Assembly (NCBI GenBank): GCA_023386255.1
Contig: JAEWKB010000167.1
Location: 1-12,597 of the forward strand
Reading direction: 5' to 3'
DNA length: 12,597 nt
From: Bacteroidota bacterium
GTDB lineage: Bacteria > Bacteroidota > Bacteroidia > Flavobacteriales > Flavobacteriaceae
In this document: piece after piece, positions 1 to 7,041 of the stretch
Numbering within the stretch: the first letter of the stretch is position 1
Layout: every line of letters begins with the position of its first letter
Program-made: the position numbers and the translations under genes
The notes under the pieces: model-generated
The model's input: only the letters and a program-made list of their open reading frames with translations
Database searches by the model: none
What the model was told of the DNA's origin: nothing

Positions 1-297
1 GTTTATAGATATCTTGTTGTTCTTGAATACAATGCTGTACTGGTACGGCTTTGTATATTGCCACAGCAGCATATTTGGCGCCTTAAAACTCATTTTACCC
101 GATGTTTCAATGTCTTTGGAAAGAAAATCCATATGCTTGTACTGCGTAAAATCAGTAGTAAGTGTTTTGGTACTTTTAGCAGTGGCGTTTACTGAGTTTT
201 TAAAGGCTGTAACTTCGGCTGCTGTCATTTTCTCCTGGGCAGTTGCCGCCGTAACGTTCATCAGGATAAAGAGTATCCACAACATTCTATTCTTCAT
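1..297 (-). CDS. LolA-like outer-membrane lipoprotein carrier protein, N-terminal part (cut by window edge)
   Basis: The first 99 residues of a secreted protein are visible; the frame is still open at base 1. The ATG at 297-295 opens with MKNRM, a hydrophobic stretch (about residues 5-15) and Thr-Ala-Ala-Thr-Ala-Gln near 17-22, a good type I signal peptide with cleavage near residue 21. The mature part has the layout of the LolA family: an amphipathic helix, then TLTTDFTQYKH (about 42-52), a 'GKMSFKAPNMLLWQY' strand pair (about 65-79) and 'PYQYSIVFKN' after it. LolA proteins shuttle lipoproteins or lipids across the periplasm; LolA-like genes recur in aryl-polyene and flexirubin clusters, where a role in moving the pigment is inferred. 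The start overlaps the end of the upstream deacetylase by 11 bases, which suggests coupled translation. The family call is good; its cargo is unknown. Confidence 0.8.
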   Translation of the reverse strand, partial: MKNRMLWILFILMNVTAATAQEKMTAAEVTAFKNSVNATAKSTKTLTTDFTQYKHMDFLSKDIETSGKMSFKAPNMLLWQYTKPYQYSIVFKNNKISIN

Positions 298-1066
298 AAG
301 CAGGTATATTTAAAAGCCGGTCTACAGTAACCGCCTCATAGTTGTTTTGCTGCAAAAGTACCAATAATTGTTCCAAAACATTTACGCTTTTTTGCGAAGT
401 ATCGTGCAGCAATATAATACTGCCCGGTTTAAGGCGGGTTTTTATGCGGTTGAAAATCGTAGTTTCATCTTTAATTACCGCATCAAGAGAGCGGATATTC
501 CACCCAATCACCTTATGGCCTGTAGCTTTTAATGCCTGCGCCATGTAAGGAGTTGTAACACCATATGGCGGCCGGAAGAACTTAGCTTTCCTACCTGAAT
601 TGATAAGTATCAACTCATCTGTCAGCTTCAGCTCCTGCAGCCACTGTGCTTTTTGTGCAAAGCCATTTGTGGGCAAATGTGTATAAGTGTGGTTGCCTAC
701 AGTATGCCCTTCCGCAAGTACCTGCTTAAAAATTTCAGGATATTTTTCTATCTGTTTGCCAATGCAAAAAAAAGTACCCTTAGCATTGTACTGCCTTAGC
801 AAATCGAGTACCTTTAGTGTTTCAGGCGTAGGGCCATCGTCAAAGGTTATGGCAACAATTTTATTGTTTTCTGCAGGATTTTTACAATAGGTTTTAATAT
901 GGTAGCCTGTCCATACCAGTCCGGAGCCTATAGCTGCAATAATAAACCACAGCACAGGTGGCACAAGCAGCCACCAACACGACAGGTTATAATAGTAAAC
1001 TGCGGCGCCAAAAAAGGCCATAAGAATAAAAACAAGGACTGTATTTATCTTATGTGTTATAAGCAT
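287..1066 (-). CDS. Membrane-anchored polysaccharide deacetylase (NodB-homology, CE4 type)
   Basis: A 259-residue protein with two N-terminal hydrophobic segments (about 9-25 and 31-52), which place the catalytic domain outside the cytoplasm, followed by a NodB-type deacetylase domain. All five CE4 motifs are visible: TFDDGP at 74-79 (Asp76 catalytic base, Asp77 metal ligand), HTYTH at 126-130 (metal-binding His126 and His130), RPPYG at 165-169, the Trp189 region (GWNIRSLDA) and LLHD at 219-222. The active site therefore looks intact and metal dependent. The family removes N- or O-acetyl groups from sugars or related substrates. The substrate here is not evident; within a pigment operon it may act on a pigment or envelope intermediate (inference). 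The ATG overlaps the upstream pseudo-ketosynthase gene by 10 bases, and the 3' end overlaps the LolA-like gene. Confidence 0.88.
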   Translation of the reverse strand: MLITHKINTVLVFILMAFFGAAVYYYNLSCWWLLVPPVLWFIIAAIGSGLVWTGYHIKTYCKNPAENNKIVAITFDDGPTPETLKVLDLLRQYNAKGTFFCIGKQIEKYPEIFKQVLAEGHTVGNHTYTHLPTNGFAQKAQWLQELKLTDELILINSGRKAKFFRPPYGVTTPYMAQALKATGHKVIGWNIRSLDAVIKDETTIFNRIKTRLKPGSIILLHDTSQKSVNVLEQLLVLLQQNNYEAVTVDRLLNIPAYEE

Positions 1067-2121
1067 GCAGAGATTAAAGTTAAGCTATGGTCCTGCCCGC
1101 GGTACTGGTTATACAGGAGTACATTTTTATAGGATGCTTTCTCAACATTATTGATTCTTACAATATCAGGAAAATTTTGGGCTTTAATGGCCTTTGCGGC
1201 TACCCACATGCCAAATGCCGATGCGGTGTTAAATTCCCCACAAAGGTGCTTATAATATACCTGCTGTGTATTGGCAAATAACCCTTCAGACAAAGTGTTG
1301 TAATAACCGTCAAACTCCACATCGCCATTGTAGCCAAGTACTACCGCATCAATATCTTTGGCAGTAAGGCCATTCGCTTTTAGGAACTGCTGTACTTTGC
1401 CTTCTACCTCATCCTGTGCCAGTGCGTTGTATATTGAGACATCTTTCAACTCGGCATAAGTACTTTCCTGTTTATGGTCGGCAAGTACAAAAAATACTGC
1501 ACCCTCTGAATGTACCGCACCTTTTGTAGTTGATGCCAAAACATTTTGTAAGTTATCCTTATGTTTAATTGCCCCTGATATCTGCATGAAATGCACGGTA
1601 TTTTCAGCTGACTCTTCTATACCTCCCACTAATATTGTAGATGCTTCTTCCTCTTCGATTTGCAGCTTGGCATCTATAAGTGATGATTCAAACGACACAG
1701 CCCCGTTTACATACGTAAAGTTATAGGCCTTGCACTGAAGCCCTAATGCTATCTGTGCTCCTACGGTATTATGGGTAGATTGAATGAAAGATGTTGGTGT
1801 AAGGAACTCTTCTTTATTATCAAGTATCGCCTTCAGGAACTTCTCCGAGTCCGTGCTGCAACCCATTCCGGTTCCGGTAATAATGGCGTCGGGCTCAGTG
1901 ATACCCGCTTCCTGCAACGCACGGGATGATGCCGCTACACCATTCTTCACCACTTTAGCCATACGGCGCCCCATAGCAGGCGGAATAAATTCTTTGTAAT
2001 CCGGCTCATTTACCGGCAGCACATTATCTGTTGCGTTCACAGTACTATCTTCCAAAAAAGCAGTATCAAATGTTTTTTGGGCAGATACGCATCCCGTTCC
2101 GTTGATATAACACTTCTTCAT
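1057..2121 (-). CDS. Chain-length-factor-like ketosynthase homologue without catalytic residues (ApeC-like)
   Basis: A 354-residue protein of thiolase/FabF fold whose active-site residues are all replaced. Aligning by eye to the neighbouring active ketosynthase, the Cys position falls in NGAVSFESS (139-147; Ala or Gly instead of Cys). The first His (HGTAT) aligns with YNGDVEF around Asn265, and the second (GHT) with LCGEF around Glu296. The fold landmarks survive: TGTGMG (82-87), VGGIEE (165-170), SEGAVFFVL (205-213). Loss of Cys-His-His with retention of the fold is typical of chain length factors, which pair with an active KS to set polyketide length; aryl-polyene systems have such a KS:CLF pair (ApeO:ApeC, from memory). 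The start ATG shares a base with the stop of that KS (TGATG), suiting equimolar synthesis. It is an intact frame of normal length, so not a pseudogene. Confidence 0.85.
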   Translation of the reverse strand: MKKCYINGTGCVSAQKTFDTAFLEDSTVNATDNVLPVNEPDYKEFIPPAMGRRMAKVVKNGVAASSRALQEAGITEPDAIITGTGMGCSTDSEKFLKAILDNKEEFLTPTSFIQSTHNTVGAQIALGLQCKAYNFTYVNGAVSFESSLIDAKLQIEEEEASTILVGGIEESAENTVHFMQISGAIKHKDNLQNVLASTTKGAVHSEGAVFFVLADHKQESTYAELKDVSIYNALAQDEVEGKVQQFLKANGLTAKDIDAVVLGYNGDVEFDGYYNTLSEGLFANTQQVYYKHLCGEFNTASAFGMWVAAKAIKAQNFPDIVRINNVEKASYKNVLLYNQYRGQDHSLTLISACL

Positions 2122-3320
2122 CAGCTTTTAGAGAACAGCAGGGTTGAACAATTTCCGCCAAACCCGAAGGAGTTTGACAGCACGTGGTTTATTTCTTTAT
2201 GTTTCAGCTCTGTAACCGGAATCATGTTGAATTCCGCCATAGGAGTTTTAAAGTTCAGGTTGGGGAATACAACATTATGTTGCAGTGCCAGTACACTATA
2301 TACCGCTTCAATAGCCGCAGCAGCTGCCAGGGTATGCCCTGTAAATGCTTTTGTAGAACTAAAATCAGGCATGTTTTCTTCGCCAAAAACCCTTATCAGC
2401 GCCCTGCCTTCCGAAAGGTCATTATTTGGTGTAGCTGTACCGTGAGCATTTATGTAATCAATGTCCTCAAGCTTTAATCCTGCTATTTTAAATGCTTTTT
2501 CCATAGCCAGGAACGCGCCTTCCCCATTTTCGGAAGAAGCCGTCTGGTGATAGGCATCATTGGCATTACCGTAGCCTGAAAGGTATGCAAATACTTTTTT
2601 ATTATGTTTCTTCACCATCTCGTCTGACTCCAGCACCAAAAACGCTGCTGCCTCTCCGAGGTTAAGGCCCTTCCTGTTGTTATCAAAAGGAGTATTGTAC
2701 GTGTCTGAAAGGATCATCAGGGTCTTAAAGCCATTGATGGTAAATTTGGCAAGCGCGTCGGTGCCGCCCACTATAACACGGTCCAGCTTGCCGGCTTTAA
2801 TCAGCCTTGCTCCAAGCATCATCGAATTGGCCGCTGATGAACATGCCGTACTTATGGTTGTAACCATGCCTTTAAGGCCCAGTTGCTCTGCAATTTTATG
2901 GGTAGAGTCGCCCGCATCGTGTGAATTGATGTACCGGCGGTTTTCTTCGCTTTCAAAATAATCGTAAAAGAACTTTTCGGTCATATCCATACCGCCCACA
3001 CTGGTAGCTGATATAAGCCCGGTATTGTATTCATTGATATCGGTAATACCTGCATTAGCAACCGCCTGTTTTGCGGCAATTGCGCCAAGCATGGCTGTAC
3101 GGCTGTAATTGTTATCTGCCGGGAGGCCCAATTCCTGCTCCAGCTGTTGGTTTGTCTTCTTGATCTCACCAACCTTAATCACATTACGGTGTACTGTGGC
3201 AATATTATCAATATCCGAAATACCCGGCTTGTTATGCGTTAATGCATAGAAGTTTTCTTCAACAGTATTGCCTATTGAAGAAATAATCCCCATACCGGTA
3301 ATGGCTACGCCTCTGCTCAT
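2121..3320 (-). CDS. Beta-ketoacyl-ACP synthase II-type ketosynthase (FabF/ApeO-like)
   Basis: A full-length (399 residues) FabF-type ketosynthase with all catalytic residues: Cys160 in STACSSAANS, His293 in NAHGTATPNND, Lys324 and His329 in TKAFTGHTLAAAAA, and the C-terminal gating motif NSFGFGGNCSTLLF (383-396). It catalyses decarboxylative Claisen condensation of malonyl-ACP with the growing acyl-ACP chain in the cytoplasm. Its gene is directly followed by the catalytically dead homologue (TGATG junction) and preceded by the ACP gene with only two bases between them, so it is most likely the active half of the polyene-elongating KS:CLF heterodimer. The ATG start gives the canonical N-terminus (RGVAITGMGIISSIG). 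A housekeeping FabF is unlikely given the setting. Confidence in the enzyme class is very high; the ApeO equivalence is inferred from position. Confidence 0.93.
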   Translation of the reverse strand: MSRGVAITGMGIISSIGNTVEENFYALTHNKPGISDIDNIATVHRNVIKVGEIKKTNQQLEQELGLPADNNYSRTAMLGAIAAKQAVANAGITDINEYNTGLISATSVGGMDMTEKFFYDYFESEENRRYINSHDAGDSTHKIAEQLGLKGMVTTISTACSSAANSMMLGARLIKAGKLDRVIVGGTDALAKFTINGFKTLMILSDTYNTPFDNNRKGLNLGEAAAFLVLESDEMVKKHNKKVFAYLSGYGNANDAYHQTASSENGEGAFLAMEKAFKIAGLKLEDIDYINAHGTATPNNDLSEGRALIRVFGEENMPDFSSTKAFTGHTLAAAAAIEAVYSVLALQHNVVFPNLNFKTPMAEFNMIPVTELKHKEINHVLSNSFGFGGNCSTLLFSKS

Positions 3321-3322
3321 AG

Positions 3323-3580
3323 TTATTTTGTACGGTGCTCTGTAATATAAGAAGCCATAGTATCAATAGACTGAAATATAGCCTTGCCTTCTTTAGGATC
3401 TGAAAGCTTAATGCCATAATCCTTATCCAGCATCACGATAAGCTCCAGCGCATCGATAGAATCAAGGCCAAGCCCATCGCCAAAAAGCGCATCATTATCA
3501 TTTACATCTTCAGGGTTTATGTCTTCAAGGTTCAGGGTTTTTATGATCTTTTCTTTCAGTTCTGTCTTTAAAGCTTCCAT
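3323..3580 (-). CDS. Acyl carrier protein
   Basis: An 85-residue acidic protein with the acyl carrier protein signature: Leu-Gly-Leu-Asp-Ser-Ile-Asp around residues 37-43, with Ser41 (codon at 3460-3458) the expected 4'-phosphopantetheine attachment site. The rest follows the four-helix ACP pattern (KEKIIKTLNLEDINPED, then DALELIVMLDKDYGIKL, then SIDTMASYITEH). Holo-ACP would carry the growing polyene chain between ketosynthase, ketoreductase and dehydratase. It lies between the half-ketosynthase gene (one base away) and the FabF-type KS gene (two bases away), so it is probably the dedicated polyene ACP and not the housekeeping AcpP. Aryl-polyene systems usually have two ACPs; only one is in this window. 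No phosphopantetheinyl transferase is seen nearby. Confidence 0.95.
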   Translation of the reverse strand: MEALKTELKEKIIKTLNLEDINPEDVNDNDALFGDGLGLDSIDALELIVMLDKDYGIKLSDPKEGKAIFQSIDTMASYITEHRTK

Positions 3581-3581
3581 A

Positions 3582-4196
3582 TTATTTATTATATATTGTT
3601 TGTATGTTCTCTATTGTATGTTCTATACTTCCTTTATCTGAAACGAGGTACATGAACGCTTTATATTTGTCTTTATAATACTCCACCCAGCCGCATAATA
3701 CTTTTTCTGCTTTATTGGTATCCAGTAATGTAGCTGCATAATTAGCAAAAAATTCCGGATTAAAGTCAGCAAATATAAAGAAAGAATTCTCAGTATAAAG
3801 TTTATAGCGGATACTTATCTCACCCAGGCATATATTTGGCAGCGTGTACACAAAAACAGCGGGGCTGGGGAAGTAATTTTCACGGTCGGCTATCGAATCC
3901 TGGTGTTTTACATCCGTATCAAGGCTGGATGATTTATTGGCAAATACGAGAGCTATATTGTTCTCCTGCCCATCTTTAACCTCATCCTTCAGGAGCCTGT
4001 CAGCCGCCAAAAAAGCCAGCTTGCTCAGGTTATCCATCTTGAAAAACTTTGGGTAACCTGTCTCTGCCTGCTGGTAAGCCTGCTTTGCAAAGTCGGTAAA
4101 TTCGATTCCCGGCAATTCCATCACCGTTTCGCCATTAACCACCAAACGGTTATTCTCTATAAGGCACCAGCCTGAAATATATTTACCTGTTGCCAT
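3582..4196 (-). CDS. Half-length ketosynthase-like protein lacking the catalytic Cys; function unknown
   Basis: A 204-residue protein with no clear catalytic motif. By eye it follows the N-terminal half of a FabF-type ketosynthase: a helix NLSKLAFLAADRLLKD (56-71) like the helix before the first beta strand; IALVFANKSSSLDTD (81-95) like the 'Gly-Gly' loop strand; FVYTLPNICLGEISIRYKL (115-133), which matches the 'helix plus ISxxLGLKG' region; and ENSFFIFADF (136-145) where an active KS has TACSSA, so no Cys. A further strand KVLCGWVEYY (165-174) matches the 'VIVGG' strand. The C-terminal half with both His residues is absent. Similar short proteins in flexirubin clusters are often labelled 3-oxoacyl-ACP synthase (from memory). 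The start overlaps the upstream active ketosynthase by 14 bases and the ACP follows after one base. It may be a scaffold or partner for one of the ketosynthases. Confidence 0.6.
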   Translation of the reverse strand: MATGKYISGWCLIENNRLVVNGETVMELPGIEFTDFAKQAYQQAETGYPKFFKMDNLSKLAFLAADRLLKDEVKDGQENNIALVFANKSSSLDTDVKHQDSIADRENYFPSPAVFVYTLPNICLGEISIRYKLYTENSFFIFADFNPEFFANYAATLLDTNKAEKVLCGWVEYYKDKYKAFMYLVSDKGSIEHTIENIQTIYNK

Positions 4197-5331
4197 TACT
4201 CATATTTTCAAACAATACCGCTGTATTGCAGCCACCGAATCCGGAAGCTGTTTTAAGAAAGTAATGTACAGGTTTAATAATATTTTCACTTATCACATTT
4301 ATAGGTTGCGATACACCCGGTTCATCATACCCTAACGAAGTATATAATGTACCTGATGCCATAGATTCCAGGCCCATTACCGTCTCCAGCAGGCCAGATG
4401 CTCCCAATGTATGCCCGTAATAACCCTTAAAGCTGTTCACCGGCATCTCCTGTAATCCCAAACGATTTAAAGCAATGGCTTCCATCTCATCATTGTATGG
4501 CGTAGCCGTGCCGTGTGCCGAAATATAATCTATTCTATCGGCTGTAACGCCTGATTCTTTTAACGCGCTTTCTATGCTGCGCACCAATCCTTCACCTGTA
4601 CGTGAGGGGCCTGATATGTGGTTGGCATCGTTTATAGAGCCATCGCCTACTATTTTTGCCTTGGCATGTTCAGGATGAATGGTAACAAGTGCGGCAGCAG
4701 CAGCTTCGCCCAGCGTTACCCCGGTACGGTTAGCTGAGTAGGGCTTGCACGGGCTGTCGCTCATTGCCTGGAACGAATTAAAGCCTGACAGCACGAATTC
4801 AGACACCTCATCACCCGCTACTACAAAAGCATTATTGTACAGGCCGCTTTGCAACAACCTTTTAGCTACTGATACTGCCAATATACCCGACACACAGGCA
4901 TTCGATACGATAACAGGCTGTATGGTGAAGCCAAAGAAGTCAGCAATCGTTTTGGCCAGTTTATCCAGCCATGCCTGCTCTTGAGTAGTTTTATCTTTTA
5001 AAGAGGTAATATTACCTTTAGTTGTAGAAAGTATGAGTACAGACCTATCATCAATTTTAACACCTGAGTTACTTACCACAGGATGCAGTGCCAGCAACAT
5101 CATCTTTTCCAGCCTGGTGTATTGTTCAGGATTGCCAATGGCATTAAAAGCGGTATCAAGCGCATCATCACTAACTATTCCTGCATAAAAAGGGATATTC
5201 ATAAGCGGGCTGTCAGCATAATGTGCTATTCCTGTAACACCTTTGGCAACAGCATTGGCATTGGCATGTACATCCATTCCCAGCGGAGTAACGCAGTTAG
5301 TGTATGATATATAAACGTCTTTCACTTTCAA
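4183..5331 (-). CDS. Beta-ketoacyl-ACP synthase (FabF-type), TTG or GTG start
   Basis: A 382-residue ketosynthase with an intact active site: Cys146 in SNACVSGILA, His273 in SAHGTATPYND, Lys302 and His307 in FKGYYGHTLGASG, and the C-terminal TASGFGGCNTAVLFE (361-375). It condenses malonyl-ACP with an acyl-ACP primer or chain. It differs clearly from the other ketosynthase here (for example NACVSG in place of TACSSA), so it probably has a different chain-length range or primer. No ATG lies near the 5' end. The frame begins with TTG at 5331-5329, overlapping the thioesterase stop (TTGA), or with GTG six bases further on; the next Met is residue 19, inside the conserved first strand, so a non-ATG start is required. 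Aryl-polyene systems have a second, non-CLF-paired ketosynthase (ApeR), a possible equivalent. Confidence 0.92.
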   Translation of the reverse strand: MKVKDVYISYTNCVTPLGMDVHANANAVAKGVTGIAHYADSPLMNIPFYAGIVSDDALDTAFNAIGNPEQYTRLEKMMLLALHPVVSNSGVKIDDRSVLILSTTKGNITSLKDKTTQEQAWLDKLAKTIADFFGFTIQPVIVSNACVSGILAVSVAKRLLQSGLYNNAFVVAGDEVSEFVLSGFNSFQAMSDSPCKPYSANRTGVTLGEAAAAALVTIHPEHAKAKIVGDGSINDANHISGPSRTGEGLVRSIESALKESGVTADRIDYISAHGTATPYNDEMEAIALNRLGLQEMPVNSFKGYYGHTLGASGLLETVMGLESMASGTLYTSLGYDEPGVSQPINVISENIIKPVHYFLKTASGFGGCNTAVLFENMSNGNR

Positions 5332-5777
5332 TATTTCAGCAGTCCCACTTTACGTTTCCATTCTTCAAAAAAAGGCGGCAGGTTCAGCATCATTATCCCT
5401 TCGCTGTTCACAAACACCTGTATAGTTTCGCCTGTACAAGCAAGATTATTATTAGCGTCAAATATCTTATACCGGAAAATCATCTTAGCGGCAGGTGTAT
5501 CTACTATAGTAGTTTCTATCCTTGCCACATCACCATAGCGCAGCGGCAGCTTATGCTCGCAGCATGACTTTACAATCGGCGTGGTAAACCCATGGCTGTG
5601 TACATCAAGATACGAAATGCCATGCTCACGCCCGAAAGCCTCACGACCATCTTCAAAATAAGTGATGTAATAGCCATGCCACACAATACCCAAAGGATCA
5701 GTTTCATTAAAACGCACCCTTATCTCCTGAGTTATAGTTAAACCTTCCGCTTCGCTATACTGCTCTTTTCTTTTCAT
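5328..5777 (-). CDS. 4HBT-family acyl thioesterase (YbgC/FadM-like)
   Basis: A 149-residue single hotdog-domain protein. The N-terminal RVRFNETDPLGIVWHGYYI (20-38) is the hallmark of the 4-hydroxybenzoyl-CoA thioesterase/YbgC family, with Asp27 in the catalytic Asp position and His34 in the usual place. The following helix (YFEDGREAFGREHGISYLD, 40-58) and strands (LPLRYGDVARIETTI, KMIFRYKIFD) also fit. Such enzymes hydrolyse acyl-CoA or acyl-ACP thioesters in the cytoplasm, so it could release the finished polyene acid or edit stalled chains (inference). The start is taken at the ATG at 5777, because the 14 extra residues from a further upstream ATG (5819) lie inside the permease gene and add nothing of the family. 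With this start it overlaps the permease gene by 23 bases and the next ketosynthase by 4. Confidence 0.85.
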   Translation of the reverse strand: MKRKEQYSEAEGLTITQEIRVRFNETDPLGIVWHGYYITYFEDGREAFGREHGISYLDVHSHGFTTPIVKSCCEHKLPLRYGDVARIETTIVDTPAAKMIFRYKIFDANNNLACTGETIQVFVNSEGIMMLNLPPFFEEWKRKVGLLKY

Positions 5778-7041
5778 CGTAAACAATTGATATAAGGACG
5801 GTAGCAAGATAAAACACAAACATCATCCCCAGCTTTGGCAGTATTTCCACCAGGTTATAATTTCGTAACAACACGTCATAAAACGCATCCAGTCCCCAGT
5901 TCATAGGAGAGGCCTTTGCTATGTACTGCATAACTTTTGGCATGGCAAAAACCGGTACCCACACCCCGCCAATAGCGGCAAGTATAACTACCGATGTAGA
6001 CCCAAACGGCGCTGCCTGCTCCTGCGTGCGGGCCAATGTGCCTAATAAAATGCCAAATCCTATAGCTGCGAATCCTGCAAATAAAGCCACAACACACATT
6101 AATGCAAAGTTGCCATTCATTACAAGTGCAGGAAGGCCAATATTCGGGAACAGGTATACACCTACAGCTACCATAAGCAGGAACTGTATCATGCAAATTA
6201 CCAGAAACGTTATCGTTTTACCTGCAATTACCGTAGCATAAGACACGGGGTTGGTCCTGAGCCTTACTTTAGTACCCTGATTTTTTTCTTTTACTATGTT
6301 GATTGACAGCGGCACTACAATAAAAAATATCGCAAAAAGTGACCATGCCGGGACGTTATGCTGTGTTGAGTTAGGCACCATGGCCTTATTCTCAAACATT
6401 GGTACAATCTCTTTAAAGCTGATATAGTTCTGCTGCTGGAATGCCTCTGTACTCTCTTCGCCTAACTGCTTTTGGAATGCATCGTATATGGATTTAGTCT
6501 CAATTTGAGATATCATTTTATCTACCGTGCTCTTTACCGCGCTTTTAAATGCTGACTGCGAGGCAGGGTCAAAATAAAGGCGGACTTCCTTAGGCTCTAT
6601 CTTTTCTTCAGTAAAAGTGGCGGCAGCTGTACTGTCGGCCGCGCCGAAACCTTCCAGTATTTTGTTTACGTTGTTGTCAACGGTTTCTTTTAAGCCAGAA
6701 CTTAAACCTTCAGGAATGATGATAGCGAGCTGGTACTGCCCGTCAAAAACCTTTTCTTTGGCAAAGGCCTCATCTATAGGCTTGCCTTTATGCTGTGTAA
6801 CTACAGAGAATGATTTGCTTTCAGTAAGGTTATTATCAATAAGTTTTGACACCTCTCCCTTATCATTATCTACTACAAGAATAGGGATGGTAGTCTCAGT
6901 AGCTGTGCGGAAGGTACTGTCCTGTATCAGCGTGATAGTTATAATAAGCACCAGCGGCATGAGGAACAATACAATAAGCCCTCCCACATCACGGATGAGG
7001 AGCAGCATTTCCTTATATATGGACATTAGCAGCTTATGCAT
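5755..7041 (-). CDS. ABC-2 type transporter permease
   Basis: A membrane protein of 428 residues in the ABC2_membrane_3 (NatB/YhaP-like) layout: one N-terminal membrane segment (about 21-39), a large extracytoplasmic domain of about 190 residues, then five C-terminal segments (about 231-250, 274-296, 311-334, 347-366 and 402-420). IVKEKNQGTKVRLRTNPVS (249-267) and GTLARTQEQAAPFGS (334-348) are typical of the family. With the adjacent ATPase it forms an exporter in the inner membrane. In this operon the likely cargo is the pigment, a pigment precursor or a lipid, but no residue reveals the substrate. The ATG at 7041 overlaps the ATPase stop by 8 bases (ATGCATAA); an alternative ATG at 7056 would add five residues. 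Confidence 0.87.
   Translation of the reverse strand: MHKLLMSIYKEMLLLIRDVGGLIVLFLMPLVLIITITLIQDSTFRTATETTIPILVVDNDKGEVSKLIDNNLTESKSFSVVTQHKGKPIDEAFAKEKVFDGQYQLAIIIPEGLSSGLKETVDNNVNKILEGFGAADSTAAATFTEEKIEPKEVRLYFDPASQSAFKSAVKSTVDKMISQIETKSIYDAFQKQLGEESTEAFQQQNYISFKEIVPMFENKAMVPNSTQHNVPAWSLFAIFFIVVPLSINIVKEKNQGTKVRLRTNPVSYATVIAGKTITFLVICMIQFLLMVAVGVYLFPNIGLPALVMNGNFALMCVVALFAGFAAIGFGILLGTLARTQEQAAPFGSTSVVILAAIGGVWVPVFAMPKVMQYIAKASPMNWGLDAFYDVLLRNYNLVEILPKLGMMFVFYLATVLISIVYDEKKRAV

Noticed and set aside
14..313. 99-codon plus-strand open frame at the left edge
   Set aside because: The minus strand here encodes a signal peptide and LolA-like domain in a continuous frame that overlaps the deacetylase gene; the plus-strand frame is a shadow of it.
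1057..2121. Calling the Cys-less ketosynthase a decayed pseudogene
   Set aside because: The frame is intact, of near-normal length and coupled to an active ketosynthase, as expected for a chain length factor.
2077..2445. 122-codon plus-strand open frame opposite the two ketosynthase genes
   Set aside because: Antisense to conserved ketosynthase sequence, with no domain of its own.
5778..5819. Upstream ATG start for the thioesterase (14 extra residues)
   Set aside because: The extension lies entirely within the permease gene and precedes the family's normal N-terminus; the ATG at 5777 fits better.
5876..6196. 106-codon minus-strand open frame within the permease gene
   Set aside because: Out-of-frame reading of the permease; Cys/Arg-rich, implausible composition.
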